DNA of 64,000 nucleotides from Mycolicibacterium sp. P1-18 (GCF_008329535.1 NZ_NPKR01000003.1:637628-701627), one strand, 5' to 3'. Shown: positions 1 through 8,145, counted from the first letter of the stretch. Notes: a model not told the origin generated them from the letters alone. A program made the numbers and translations.

Positions 1-852
1 GGTGGCCGCGAACCCCCCCTCGAAGAAGTTCACGTCCTCGAGATGCGTGTCATCGGCCAGCTTAGGTGTGATGAATTCTCCGCTTGTGGTGCGAACCATC
101 TCGATGGCATACGAGCCGGTAGCAGCACCTTGCGCGATGACGTCATCGGAGGACTTGAAGACGACGCCCACGCCGGGGGCAAACCACGTCGGCTCAGCCT
201 TGGAACCCACCCCGTAAAGACCTTGGCCCTTTGTCGCCGCGACCACGTGATTTCCCGCGCGGGTTGCCCTAAGTGTGTCGCCGAAGAGCCGAATGTCCGT
301 CGGACCGGTGTAGGCAAGACCGCCGGTGGGTGTGTCGACTACCCAGGCGGTCGCCGACGTGTGGTCGTCCGAGACGCAGATTATCTGCTTGTCGTTCGGG
401 AAACAGCTTGGTGCTATGCCGTTGAGGGTCAACCCAATCGGGGGAAAGAGACTTCGTCCGTCGCGCACGTCGACCCCAAGCAGCCACCATCGAGGAGCCG
501 TCGGCTCTGGAGTGCGCGCCAACAGGTAGGTGTGGTCACCCTGGCTCGCGATGACAGGACCCGGCACTGCAGAGCCGTCGCCCGTAGTGATCTTCGCGTC
601 GGGCGGCAAGCCGAGCTTTACGGCGTCCGACTTCCAACCCGGGACGGGTTCCACACGCATGGATGGCAGCGAAACCTGCTGCGGCGGTTGCCACTGCGAC
701 CGATCCCAGCCTTCGTCACCCCCGGTGAGCCACCACCCCGCCCCGCCGACAACGACGACTAGCAAGACGACGAACACACCAGTGATGACCGGCCAACGGC
801 GGCGACGTCGGCGCGAAGACTGCGGAGGTTGCGACACTCCGGTCAGTGCCAT
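1..852 (-). CDS. Membrane-anchored propeller-like protein, last gene of the esp-like cluster (3' end outside window)
   Basis: The frame stays open from its ATG to the left edge (284 codons, no stop), so the C-terminus is missing. The N-terminus is a short cytoplasmic tail with a run of arginines near residue 15, then one hydrophobic helix at about residues 21-44. The rest should lie outside the membrane. It has short strand-turn units such as WWLLGVDVRDGR and AWVVDTPTGG, which resemble blades of a PQQ-type beta-propeller. The ATG overlaps the last codons of the espD-like gene, so the two are probably translationally coupled. A role in ESX secretion or envelope assembly is inferred from the neighbours only. 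Confidence 0.7.
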   Translation of the reverse strand, partial: MALTGVSQPPQSSRRRRRRWPVITGVFVVLLVVVVGGAGWWLTGGDEGWDRSQWQPPQQVSLPSMRVEPVPGWKSDAVKLGLPPDAKITTGDGSAVPGPVIASQGDHTYLLARTPEPTAPRWWLLGVDVRDGRSLFPPIGLTLNGIAPSCFPNDKQIICVSDDHTSATAWVVDTPTGGLAYTGPTDIRLFGDTLRATRAGNHVVAATKGQGLYGVGSKAEPTWFAPGVGVVFKSSDDVIAQGAATGSYAIEMVRTTSGEFITPKLADDTHLEDVNFFEGGFAAT

Positions 853-1310
853 TCGTCAGTGTACCGATTGGCGAAGACTTCCGACTTCTCGGCAAGCACC
901 GTCTCCACGGATGGCAAACCCAACTCGTACTCGACGAAGCTCCGGACGGACACCTTGTCGTGTCCCATCCGCTGCATCAATGACGAGACGAGCAAGTGCT
1001 GTCCGGCTTTGGCTTGGCGGCTGGCTAGCCCGGCGATCACGGAGATCTCCTCTGTCAGTTGACTTTCTGTCATTTCCACGACTTTCGGCGCCAAGTCGAC
1101 ACGGATGGGCATGCCATTCCCCAAGGCGGTAACCGACACGGTTCCGGGCGGATTGGTAACCGTAAAGAACATCGCCTGGTCTGCGTCGTCGTCGACCTCC
1201 ACCTCGGCGTCGCCTGGTGACGTCAGATGTCCGGGTGGTTCCCACGCCGTGTTGTCATCGACGTCATCTTCCTCGTCGTCCCAGGAATCGTTGGACCCGC
1301 TGTCGACCAC
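843..1310 (-). CDS. EspD/EspH-like ESX-1 secretion-associated protein (DUF2694)
   Basis: This 155-residue acidic protein starts with a disordered Asp/Glu-rich segment (residues 1-45). A core follows with FTVTNPPGTVSVTALGNG, close to the segment remembered from EspH/EspD (LFTVTNPQGSVSVS...). A predicted helix (MTESQLTEEISVIAGLASRQ) again matches that family. EspD stabilises EspA and EspC in M. tuberculosis, and a similar stabilising or chaperone role is likely here. It starts with GTG directly after the stop of the espC-like gene and overlaps the start of the propeller-like gene, so it sits inside one transcription unit. Confidence 0.8.
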   Translation of the reverse strand: MVDSGSNDSWDDEEDDVDDNTAWEPPGHLTSPGDAEVEVDDDADQAMFFTVTNPPGTVSVTALGNGMPIRVDLAPKVVEMTESQLTEEISVIAGLASRQAKAGQHLLVSSLMQRMGHDKVSVRSFVEYELGLPSVETVLAEKSEVFANRYTDEWH

Positions 1311-1634
1311 TCAAACCCCGCAGCGGTCGATGTTCCCGGCCTCGTCTGAGTCGGTGTTGTCGTACTGCGCTGCGGATGCCGTGAGCTTTTCGACGAATTC
1401 GGTGGACACCTTGATCAATGCGGCTCCTGCCGCGCGACGGGCATCCTCCGCATCGGACATGGCGAGTTTGCTTGCGAAGCACACCACACCGTGAGTGTCC
1501 TCGATGTTTCTCGCCGGATCGACTATCGACCGGTTGGCGCCCGTGATCTTGTCGACCGCGGTCTGCTGTTTCGTCGCGAGGTGCTTGATGTGATCGGACA
1601 GGACGATCAGGTTCTTCTCTTGATCGGTAGCCAC
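1311..1634 (-). CDS. EspC/EspF-like type VII secretion substrate
   Basis: This 107-residue helical protein belongs to the EspC type. It keeps the central THGVVCF segment (THGPYC in remembered EspC) and ends with YDNTD, a match to the YxxxD/E secretion signal of ESX substrates. The GTG start at 1634 was preferred over the long upstream extension because it follows a GGAG motif and gives the family length (about 100 residues). In the EspA/EspC model the small protein carries the export signal for its larger partner, encoded 16 bp upstream. The surface structure role known for M. tuberculosis EspC is only a possibility here. Confidence 0.8.
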   Translation of the reverse strand: MATDQEKNLIVLSDHIKHLATKQQTAVDKITGANRSIVDPARNIEDTHGVVCFASKLAMSDAEDARRAAGAALIKVSTEFVEKLTASAAQYDNTDSDEAGNIDRCGV

Positions 1635-1650
1635 GAGCTCTCCGTTCGAC

Positions 1651-2652
1651 TTAGGGGCTGGGCACGCCCAGTGGCGCGGCGGGTGGTCCGTAGACCGGTG
1701 GCTCCTCTGGGCCAGGAACCGTGTACGGCGTATTGGGTTGCGCCCTAGATGGCGGGGTGGTTCCTTCGACGGGGCTCGGCATCGGAGTAGCCGGGTCAGG
1801 ACGAGGTAGCTCGTCGAGCGGCGGCGAGAAGACATCACATCCACCGGCTGGGTTGCCGGATGTATCTTGACTGGCTGCGTCGTAGCGGGACACTTGTGCG
1901 CGGATGTTGGCCGCGTTCTCCACACTGTTCTTGACCAAGATGGCCATTGTCGGGTTGACGATCGCCATTGCTGCCGTAACGGCCCCGCAATCGAGCCCAA
2001 ACTTGATCACGCGCGTCGGTGGAGTCGCGTTCATCCAGCACGTTGCCAAGTCATAGTCGGTGAGATTCTTCGACACCTCGTCGAGCGTCGTTCGGGTCCG
2101 GGCGACCTGGCCGGCTTCGACGTCCACGATCTTGGCAATTTCGAGATCGGCAACGCTGACGTCCGAGGTCAACCGCCTATGCGATCCGTTCGTCGAGTTG
2201 TAGACCTGGGACGCGGTGCCGTCCCACCGGTCAGTATGAGGTTCCGCTTCGATGAGTGTCTCGACGACGTCGGCGAGCGCAGTCGACGAACCGCGGAATT
2301 CATCTCCGTTGCAAGGCTCACCTGTCCCAGTCGTCTTCTTCAGTCCCTCGATCACCAACTGGGCCGCCGACAGCACTTTGGATTCCGCGAGGCTGACCAC
2401 TTTGCTGGTCGACATGAAGTTGGGCAGCGGACCCATGCTGACGCCGAGACTACTCAGTCCTTGGACGATGTCGCTGGCGTCACCGATGACCTTCCGGCCG
2501 TCGTTCAATGCGGAGTGGAGGTCGCCATCCATGACGTCGCCCACCAGGTTCGGCACGTCACTCCAGGCGCTGCGTACTCCGTTGATCGCATCGAAGGGCG
2601 TAGCGGTGTCGATGGCATCCATGGCGCTCTCGAGAGCGTCAAGTATTCCCAC
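1651..2652 (-). CDS. EspA/EspE-like ESX secreted protein
   Basis: The product has 333 residues; EspA has about 392. It is helical, with a W-D-G motif at residues 143-145 in the position of the WXG turn, cysteines at about 114, 205 and 222, and a proline-rich tail from about residue 276. There is no signal peptide, as expected for a type VII substrate. A purine-rich ribosome site (GGGGGA) precedes the GTG start. The order EspA-like, EspC-like, EspD-like matches the espACD operon of M. tuberculosis. EspE (ESX-1 locus) is the alternative assignment, since the EspE/F/H set is paralogous. Confidence 0.75.
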   Translation of the reverse strand: MGILDALESAMDAIDTATPFDAINGVRSAWSDVPNLVGDVMDGDLHSALNDGRKVIGDASDIVQGLSSLGVSMGPLPNFMSTSKVVSLAESKVLSAAQLVIEGLKKTTGTGEPCNGDEFRGSSTALADVVETLIEAEPHTDRWDGTASQVYNSTNGSHRRLTSDVSVADLEIAKIVDVEAGQVARTRTTLDEVSKNLTDYDLATCWMNATPPTRVIKFGLDCGAVTAAMAIVNPTMAILVKNSVENAANIRAQVSRYDAASQDTSGNPAGGCDVFSPPLDELPRPDPATPMPSPVEGTTPPSRAQPNTPYTVPGPEEPPVYGPPAAPLGVPSP

Positions 2653-2750
2653 AATCCATCCCCCTGTTCCTCCCCGATGAGATTATCAGCGCATTGCTAG
2701 GGGTCATGGCACTTGTTTCGTCTGCCTCGCTACGAGGGCACACTGGACCC

Positions 2751-3758
2751 GTGGACCCAGTCACAGCGCTGCGCCAGATCGCGTACTACAAGGACCGTGC
2801 CCGGGAGGACTCCCGGCGGGTGATGGCCTACCGCAACGCCGCCGACGTCGTCGAGCGTCTCGACGACGCGCAGCGCGACAAGCACGGTAGGGCCAACAGC
2901 TGGCAGTCGCTGCCCGGCGTCGGACCCAAGACCGCGGCCGTCATCGCGCAGGCCTGGGCCGGCCGCGAACCCGACGTGTTGGTCGAACTGCGCTCCACCG
3001 CAGAAGATCTCGGGGGCGGGGAGATTCGGGCGGCGCTTAGGGGTGACCTGCACCTGCACTCCAACTGGTCGGACGGCTCGGCGCCGATCTCGGAGATGAT
3101 GGCCGCCGCGAAGGCACTCGGCCACGAGTACTGCGCCCTGACCGACCACTCGCCACGGTTGACCGTCGCCAACGGCCTGTCCGCGGACCGGCTGCGCGAG
3201 CAGCTCGACGCCATCGACGAACTGCGAGAGACGTACGCGCCCATGCGGATTCTGACCGGCATCGAGGTCGACATCCTCGACGACGGCAGCCTTGACCAGG
3301 ACGACGACCTACTCGAGCGGCTCGACGTCGTCGTGGCCAGCGTGCATTCGAAGCTGAAGATGGATTCGGCGTCCATGACCCGCCGGATGGTGCGGGCGGT
3401 GTCGGGCGGGCAGGCCGACGTCCTCGGCCACTGCACAGGCAGGCTCGTGGAGGGGGGCCGGGGCACCCGGGCGGAGTCGACGTTCGACGCCGAGAAGGTG
3501 TTCACCGCCTGCCGAGACCACGGCACCGCCGTCGAGATCAACTCGCGGCCCGAGCGCCGCGACCCTCCCACCCGGCTGCTCACCATGGCCCTGGAGATCG
3601 GTTGCGACTTCTCCATCGACACCGACGCCCACGCCCCCGGCCAGCTCGACTTTCTCGGCTACGGCGCCCAACGCGCCCTGGACAACGGCGTCCCCGTCGA
3701 CCGCATCGTCAACACCTGGCCGCTGGAGAAACTGCTGGCCTGGACGGAAGGTAATTGA
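2751..3758 (+). CDS. PHP-domain phosphoesterase with N-terminal helix-hairpin-helix (Rv3856c-like)
   Basis: The product has 335 residues when read from the GTG at 2751, which fits the length remembered for Rv3856c. Residues 1-90 resemble the Pol X-type helix-hairpin-helix region (LPGVGPKTAAVIAQ). The rest is a PHP metal-dependent phosphoesterase: DLHLHSNWSDG, ALTDHS, GIEVDIL, ASVHSK and DTDAHAP supply the histidine and aspartate metal ligands. It resembles the C-terminal half of bacterial PolX, so a 3'-exonuclease or DNA-end-processing role is plausible. It is a conserved core gene inside the ESX accessory island. Confidence 0.85.
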   Translation: MDPVTALRQIAYYKDRAREDSRRVMAYRNAADVVERLDDAQRDKHGRANSWQSLPGVGPKTAAVIAQAWAGREPDVLVELRSTAEDLGGGEIRAALRGDLHLHSNWSDGSAPISEMMAAAKALGHEYCALTDHSPRLTVANGLSADRLREQLDAIDELRETYAPMRILTGIEVDILDDGSLDQDDDLLERLDVVVASVHSKLKMDSASMTRRMVRAVSGGQADVLGHCTGRLVEGGRGTRAESTFDAEKVFTACRDHGTAVEINSRPERRDPPTRLLTMALEIGCDFSIDTDAHAPGQLDFLGYGAQRALDNGVPVDRIVNTWPLEKLLAWTEGN

Positions 3759-3893
3759 CCACAGGTCAATGCCGTTGCGGGAGAGTGCTTTCTGTCAAGA
3801 ACCTGTGAACGTGTGCCTCGTTGGATGGCTTAGCATTATCAGTGCGGTCGGGTCGACGTGCCCACGATTCATGCGAAGCGGGGAATTGCATTG

Positions 3894-5168
3894 GTGACCT
3901 TCGAGCAACTGAGAAGCGCGCGGCCCGCCCTGTGGACCGACGCCGCCAACGACATGCGCAGCGCCGCTCGTCAGTGCGAACGAGTCCGCGATGACATTCA
4001 CGACAACGGCGTGGCTCCTCTCAACGATCACTGGTCCGACCATGTCGGCGCACTTGCCTCCGATGCATTGAAGTCCGTCGCCAGTCGCGCAGGGGTGGTC
4101 GCAATACTCGCCCGATCGAGCGTGGACCCCATCGACACGTTGAACCACGCCGTTTCCATCGCGCAAAACGAGTTGGAGAACGGGGTGCAGATAGCAGAAT
4201 CGGCTGGCTTCAGAGTCGATCCCATCACCGGGTCCATCTCTCCGCCGCCGGGCATGCCCGTCGAAGAGATGAACTCGAAGATGGCTTCCGTGGCCAGTGC
4301 ACAGCAGATGATCTCCGATGCCGTCGAGGCGGCGACTCAGGCAGATGGGTTGTGCGCCTCCGCTCTGCGGGACACCAACGCCTTCGCTGAGACTGGTGAC
4401 ATCGACGCTGCGCAGCGGGTGCAAGCTGACAACGCGCAGAAGGCGTTAGAGGAAATACGCGACACGTTGCCGGACGGCCTGACGCCCGATCAAGTGGCCA
4501 AATGGTGGGGTCACTTGACGGCCTCGGAACAGTTCGACCTGGAACGAGCATGCCCGGCCGAACTCTTCAACACGAGCGGAATCCCGGACGCTGCGAAGGC
4601 GGCGATCGATCGGCCGGAACTCGGTTATAGCTCTGCCGGCACCGTCCAGTACGCGATCGATAATTGGAACAATCCGAGACTCGACGCGTTCAAGGACAAT
4701 TGCACGAACTTCGTTTCGGATTCCTTGAGTTATGGAGGGAATCTCAAGCAACGGGAAGATTGGTTCTTGCCCCGTCATTTCGACACCGACGGTTGGAGTG
4801 ACGGTACTGGCGGAAACCGTGACGGGCTGCCGCCGGGCTTGTCACACACCCCTTCGTGGGCCGCGGCCCAGAACAACAGGGACTTCTTCCTTCACAATGG
4901 TGGGTCGGTGGTTGACAAGCCGGAACAGGTGAGACCGGGTGACGTTGTGTACTACACGATGACCCAGGACAGCCCAGCGGCCGGTTTGGCAGCGGGTGAA
5001 ACACACCATGCCGCAGTCGTGACGGGTGTTTTACCGGACGGGCAAGTGCTTTACACCCAGCATTCCGGTGACGGCAAGAACTTCCCGCTCTACGGTCGAC
5101 TGCCTCAGTTCGAGCAGAGTTACGGCCAGCAGAAGATCGAAATCGTCCAACCTAGGCGAACGTGGTGA
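3894..5168 (+). CDS. Candidate ESX-secreted effector: WXG100-like N-domain fused to an Amidase_6-like hydrolase domain
   Basis: The product has 424 residues. The GTG at 3894 was chosen over the GTG at 3858 because VTFEQLRSARPALW is the usual start of this ESX-type N-domain and a GCGGGGAA site precedes it. Residues 1-170 are helical with a WxxxxG turn (HWSDHVG). A linker follows (WWGHLTASEQFDLERACP...GIP) of the kind found in mycobacterial ESX toxins and DUF1023 hydrolases. The C-domain has DNCTNFVSDSL with the probable nucleophile Cys270, then RPGDVVYY and a His pair at 371-372 (THHAAVVTG), the pattern of Amidase_6/NlpC-like hydrolases. The likely target is peptidoglycan or another amide bond, by inference. 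There is no signal peptide. The small gene after it is probably its partner. Confidence 0.75.
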   Translation: MTFEQLRSARPALWTDAANDMRSAARQCERVRDDIHDNGVAPLNDHWSDHVGALASDALKSVASRAGVVAILARSSVDPIDTLNHAVSIAQNELENGVQIAESAGFRVDPITGSISPPPGMPVEEMNSKMASVASAQQMISDAVEAATQADGLCASALRDTNAFAETGDIDAAQRVQADNAQKALEEIRDTLPDGLTPDQVAKWWGHLTASEQFDLERACPAELFNTSGIPDAAKAAIDRPELGYSSAGTVQYAIDNWNNPRLDAFKDNCTNFVSDSLSYGGNLKQREDWFLPRHFDTDGWSDGTGGNRDGLPPGLSHTPSWAAAQNNRDFFLHNGGSVVDKPEQVRPGDVVYYTMTQDSPAAGLAAGETHHAAVVTGVLPDGQVLYTQHSGDGKNFPLYGRLPQFEQSYGQQKIEIVQPRRTW

Positions 5169-5204
5169 AGCGATGCCATTACTCGCGTCTGGACGGGCGA
5201 TCCG

Positions 5205-5552
5205 ATGAGTGGTGATGACCTCAACATCGACCCGTCGGCGGTGAAATCCAGCGGACAGACACTCAGGGCGTTGGCCGAGAAGGCGAAGACCGAGACGGCG
5301 ACGCACTTTGACACCCAACAGGCGGCGCAGGATGGAAACCCCGGGTTCGCGTCGGGGCCGGCGCTCATGCAGTACGCAACGGTGTTGCAGCGACAGATGG
5401 AGGGATTCATCGACGATCTGGCGGCGAACGCGGGCAAGATCGTCACCGCGGCGCAGTCCGTGGAAACTACCGATGCCGACGCGGCCCAAGGGTTCAACCG
5501 CGAGCTAGCGGCCCTCAACGGTCTATCGCAGCCGGCCACCCCGGGAACGTAG
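5205..5552 (+). CDS. Small helical ESX-type partner protein
   Basis: This 115-residue protein has no cysteine or tryptophan and is predicted to form two long helices (residues 10-45 and 52-100). The composition is like EspC/DUF2580 or ESX partner proteins. It starts 36 bp after the Amidase_6-like effector gene on the same strand, so it is probably a co-secreted partner or chaperone of that effector. No clear YxxxD signal is visible. An immunity function is the alternative, though a cytoplasmic immunity protein would not be needed against an enzyme acting on peptidoglycan outside the membrane. Confidence 0.65.
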   Translation: MSGDDLNIDPSAVKSSGQTLRALAEKAKTETATHFDTQQAAQDGNPGFASGPALMQYATVLQRQMEGFIDDLAANAGKIVTAAQSVETTDADAAQGFNRELAALNGLSQPATPGT

Positions 5553-5560
5553 CTTGAACG

Positions 5561-5875
5561 TCAGAGTGTCGAAGTGGAACCCTGGATCGTCGAGGCACCC
5601 TGTTCGTCGGCGGAATCGTACTTGCTCGCACTGACCTCCATGGCAGTCGCTTCGTCGTGTAGACCCCTCACCACGAGTCGGAAGCCTTCGGTCCACTCCT
5701 CCCAGGCCGACCGACATGCGTCGGCGGCCGCTCCGGTCCATCGGCCGTCGAGTAGTTCGATGACGTCATCGGCTAGGCGCTGATACTCATTGACGAGCTC
5801 GTCGGCCACCTGATCGGCGAAGCTGGCGGTCGCAGTAAGGCGCTCCGACGTGACCCGCAAGCCCTCGGAACTCAC
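5561..5875 (-). CDS. WXG100-family ESX protein with C-terminal YxxxD signal
   Basis: This 104-residue protein has two predicted helices joined by a W-T-G turn (DGRWTGAAADACRSAW), the WXG100 signature. Its C-terminal part carries YDSAD, a match to the YxxxD/E export signal. Its start overlaps the stop of the upstream 98-residue WXG protein by four bases (ATGA), so the two are translationally coupled, as for EsxB/EsxA-type heterodimers. It is longer and has a more polar tail than housekeeping EsxA/B and is convergent with the effector gene cluster. Its cargo and secretion system are unknown. Confidence 0.8.
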   Translation of the reverse strand: MSSEGLRVTSERLTATASFADQVADELVNEYQRLADDVIELLDGRWTGAAADACRSAWEEWTEGFRLVVRGLHDEATAMEVSASKYDSADEQGASTIQGSTSTL

Positions 5876-6168
5876 GAGAAGAGGGCGCGATTGGCCTGCA
5901 CCGTGGCGTTGAAGGCGGAATGGGTGGCGGCGACCGCTTCATGCAATCGTTTGAGGCCGTCGTTCATGAGTTCGGCGCCAGCCGCCCACTCGGCATGCGC
6001 TCGTCGGTGCGCCTCGGCGCCATCTCCATGCCATTCACCGTGGAGGGCGGATACTCGGTCCCCGAGCACGGCGAGTTGCGCTCCGACCTGGCCGTTGAAT
6101 GCATCGATGCCCGCGACGAGTCGTTCCAGTGCCGCAAGATCAACGGCTACCTCATTGGTTGGCGCCAC
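5872..6168 (-). CDS. WXG100-family ESX protein (partner of the adjacent YDSAD protein)
   Basis: The product has 98 residues from the GTG at 6168, which gives the canonical length for the family; the frame is open further upstream but that part lacks family character. The central turn is W-H-G (GEWHGDGAEAHRR), flanked by two helices. No YxxxD motif is visible, which suits the non-signal partner of an Esx heterodimer. It sits between a membrane protein gene (46 bp upstream) and the coupled WXG100 gene, in one apparent operon. Confidence 0.75.
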   Translation of the reverse strand: MAPTNEVAVDLAALERLVAGIDAFNGQVGAQLAVLGDRVSALHGEWHGDGAEAHRRAHAEWAAGAELMNDGLKRLHEAVAATHSAFNATVQANRALFS

Positions 6169-6214
6169 GCGGATGTTCCCTTCAGTCGATTGAAATGACA
6201 CTGCATCGGACTGG

Positions 6215-6685
6215 CTACGGCCTGAGCGTGCGCTGCCCCGCTTGGTCGGCGCCGCCGTAGGTGACCGACGCACGTATCGTCTCGTCATCGAATACTGCTG
6301 CTCTGCAAGCGAACTGTGACGTGGCGAGGCGCTGTGACGGGGTTCGAGACTCCACGTTCCCGGTAACCGACCATATGGTTGTCACTCTGCCCGCGTCGGC
6401 GCCGAGGCGCACGTGGTCGTCCTCGGAGAGCGTGTCTTCGTGCACCTCAATCTGTGGGAACTGCGCCGTGGCCGGAGCCGTCAAGTCGCGTCGTATGGCG
6501 TCTTCGCAGCTGGCGGCCATTGCACCGGCGCTGACGCCAGCTGTCTGCAAGCCGAACCAATGCGTGAGGCTGCCTGCCGCGATCAGGACGACCACTGTGA
6601 CGGCCACGCCGCATCCAACCATCAGGCGGAAGGGGCTCGATCGAGGAGTGGCGACGTCGTGAGCGTCGCGGCGTTCGTCGACCAT
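6215..6685 (-). CDS. Single-pass membrane protein of unknown function, upstream of the WXG100 pair
   Basis: This 156-residue protein has a charged N-terminus (residues 1-20), one hydrophobic helix (about 21-45) and a polar domain with three cysteines that should lie outside the cytoplasm. I do not recognise a family. The layout resembles small Mce-associated or conjugation-type (TcpC/VirB8-like) anchors, but this is weak. It is the first gene of an apparent operon with the WXG100 pair, so it may serve the export or envelope docking of those proteins. Confidence 0.65.
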   Translation of the reverse strand: MVDERRDAHDVATPRSSPFRLMVGCGVAVTVVVLIAAGSLTHWFGLQTAGVSAGAMAASCEDAIRRDLTAPATAQFPQIEVHEDTLSEDDHVRLGADAGRVTTIWSVTGNVESRTPSQRLATSQFACRAAVFDDETIRASVTYGGADQAGQRTLRP

Positions 6686-6741
6686 TGGGAGTCCTCCCCG
6701 AAAGCACCTGACCGCCGTGTCACCGGTCCAGCGAAGTGTAT

Positions 6742-7998
6742 CTAGTCCGGCAGCATCGGCATCTCGAGGCCGGGATCCCGGCCCACCAGGACGCCCCGCG
6801 TCACCGAGGCGTTGCCGAACCGCTGGCGCACCTGGTCCATCGCCGAGTCGACCGCCAGCAGGTGCGCAGGCGAGCCCGCCGGCTTGCGACCCTCGCCGGA
6901 GGACTCGAACGGAAGCTCCAGCTCGAGCTGCTGAGCGCCCTCGCGGTCGATGTTGGACACCGCGAAGCCGACGAGCGTCAACCCGCGTTCGGCGATCAGG
7001 GGTGCGGCCGACGCCACCAAACCCCGTGCTGCGGAAAGGATTGCCTCGGTCGACGCGGTGGCCCGCGGCAGTGTGTGCGAGCGCGTGACCCGGCTGAAGT
7101 CGTTGAACCGCAACCGCAGTACGACGGTGCGGCCGGTGCGGTCCGACCGGCGCATCCGGCGCGCGATGCGATCCACCAGGTTTACGACGACGGCGTCGAT
7201 CTCGCTGGGCGACATGCTGTTTCCCGCGCGGCCCAGCGCGCGTTGCGCCCCCACCGACCGCCGTCGGACGCCCGTGACCACCCGGCGTCGGTCGACGTTG
7301 TGCGACAACGCGAACAGTTGCCGGCCCATTGCTCCGCCGACGATGGACCCGAGCATCGACTCGCTGAGTTCCGCCACGTCGGCGACGGTGTCGATGCCGT
7401 GGAGGTGCAGCTTGTCGGCGGTCTTGGCGCCGACGCCCCAGAGCCGTCGCACCGGCAGCGGGTGCAGGAACTCCAGCTCGCGGTCCGGTGGCACCAGCAG
7501 CAGGCCGTCGGGTTTGCCCTCCTGGCTGGCCACCTTGGCGAGGAACTTGGTGCGGGCGATGCCGACGGTGATCGGCAGGCCGACCCGCTCGCGCACTTGC
7601 TCCCGCAGCCGCGCCCCGATCTGCACCGGGGTGCCCGACACCCGCAGCAGTCCGCTGACGTCGAGGAACGCCTCGTCGACCGACAGCGGCTCGACCAGGG
7701 GAGTGGTGTCGTGGAAGACCTCGAACACCGCAGCGCTGGCGTCGGTGTACGCGGCCATGCGGGGTGGCACCACGATGGCACGAGGGCAGAGCTGCGTGGC
7801 CTGACGCCCGCCCATCGCTGTCTTCACGCCGTACGCCTTGGCCTCGTAGCTGGCCGCCAGCACCACGCCGCCGCCGACGATCACCGGCCTGCCGCGCAGC
7901 GACGGATCGTCGCGCTGTTCGACCGATGCGTAGAAGGAGTCGAGGTCGGCGTGCAGGATGTTCGCCTCGCCAATCTCCTGCGCACCGGACACGAACAC
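6742..7998 (-). CDS. dinB: Y-family DNA polymerase IV, DinX/DinB1 type
   Basis: The product has 418 residues from the GTG at 7998 (VFVSGAQE), which matches the start remembered for Rv1537/DinX. Catalytic carboxylates are visible in LHADLDSFYASVEQ and SVDEAFLDVSG. The little-finger domain follows, then QLELELPFE, a probable beta-clamp-binding motif (QLxLPF in DinX). The enzyme carries out low-fidelity synthesis across damaged or misaligned templates. The sequence is much closer to DinX (Rv1537) than to DinP (Rv3056). No LexA box was identified. Confidence 0.9.
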   Translation of the reverse strand: MFVSGAQEIGEANILHADLDSFYASVEQRDDPSLRGRPVIVGGGVVLAASYEAKAYGVKTAMGGRQATQLCPRAIVVPPRMAAYTDASAAVFEVFHDTTPLVEPLSVDEAFLDVSGLLRVSGTPVQIGARLREQVRERVGLPITVGIARTKFLAKVASQEGKPDGLLLVPPDRELEFLHPLPVRRLWGVGAKTADKLHLHGIDTVADVAELSESMLGSIVGGAMGRQLFALSHNVDRRRVVTGVRRRSVGAQRALGRAGNSMSPSEIDAVVVNLVDRIARRMRRSDRTGRTVVLRLRFNDFSRVTRSHTLPRATASTEAILSAARGLVASAAPLIAERGLTLVGFAVSNIDREGAQQLELELPFESSGEGRKPAGSPAHLLAVDSAMDQVRQRFGNASVTRGVLVGRDPGLEMPMLPD

Positions 7999-8145
7999 AT
8001 GTTCGCATGGACGTCCGACCGGCGGCACTAATCCCGCGAGTCATGAACGTTGGTGCCGACACGCCGGTGCCGACCGCCGAGGGTTATGCCTCGTCCCGGA
8101 GCCGGGCGGGCGGGCGGGCGGACTCGCGCCGACGTCCGACGACAG

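Noticed and set aside
43..762. Plus-strand frame of 239 codons at the left edge
   Set aside because: It is opposite the propeller-like gene, whose frame has a start, a membrane helix and coupling to the esp-like genes. The plus-strand product is arginine-rich without any family character.
6215..8062. Minus-strand frame of 615 codons
   Set aside because: It joins an out-of-frame stretch of the polymerase gene to the real 156-residue membrane protein at its end. Only the last part is supported.
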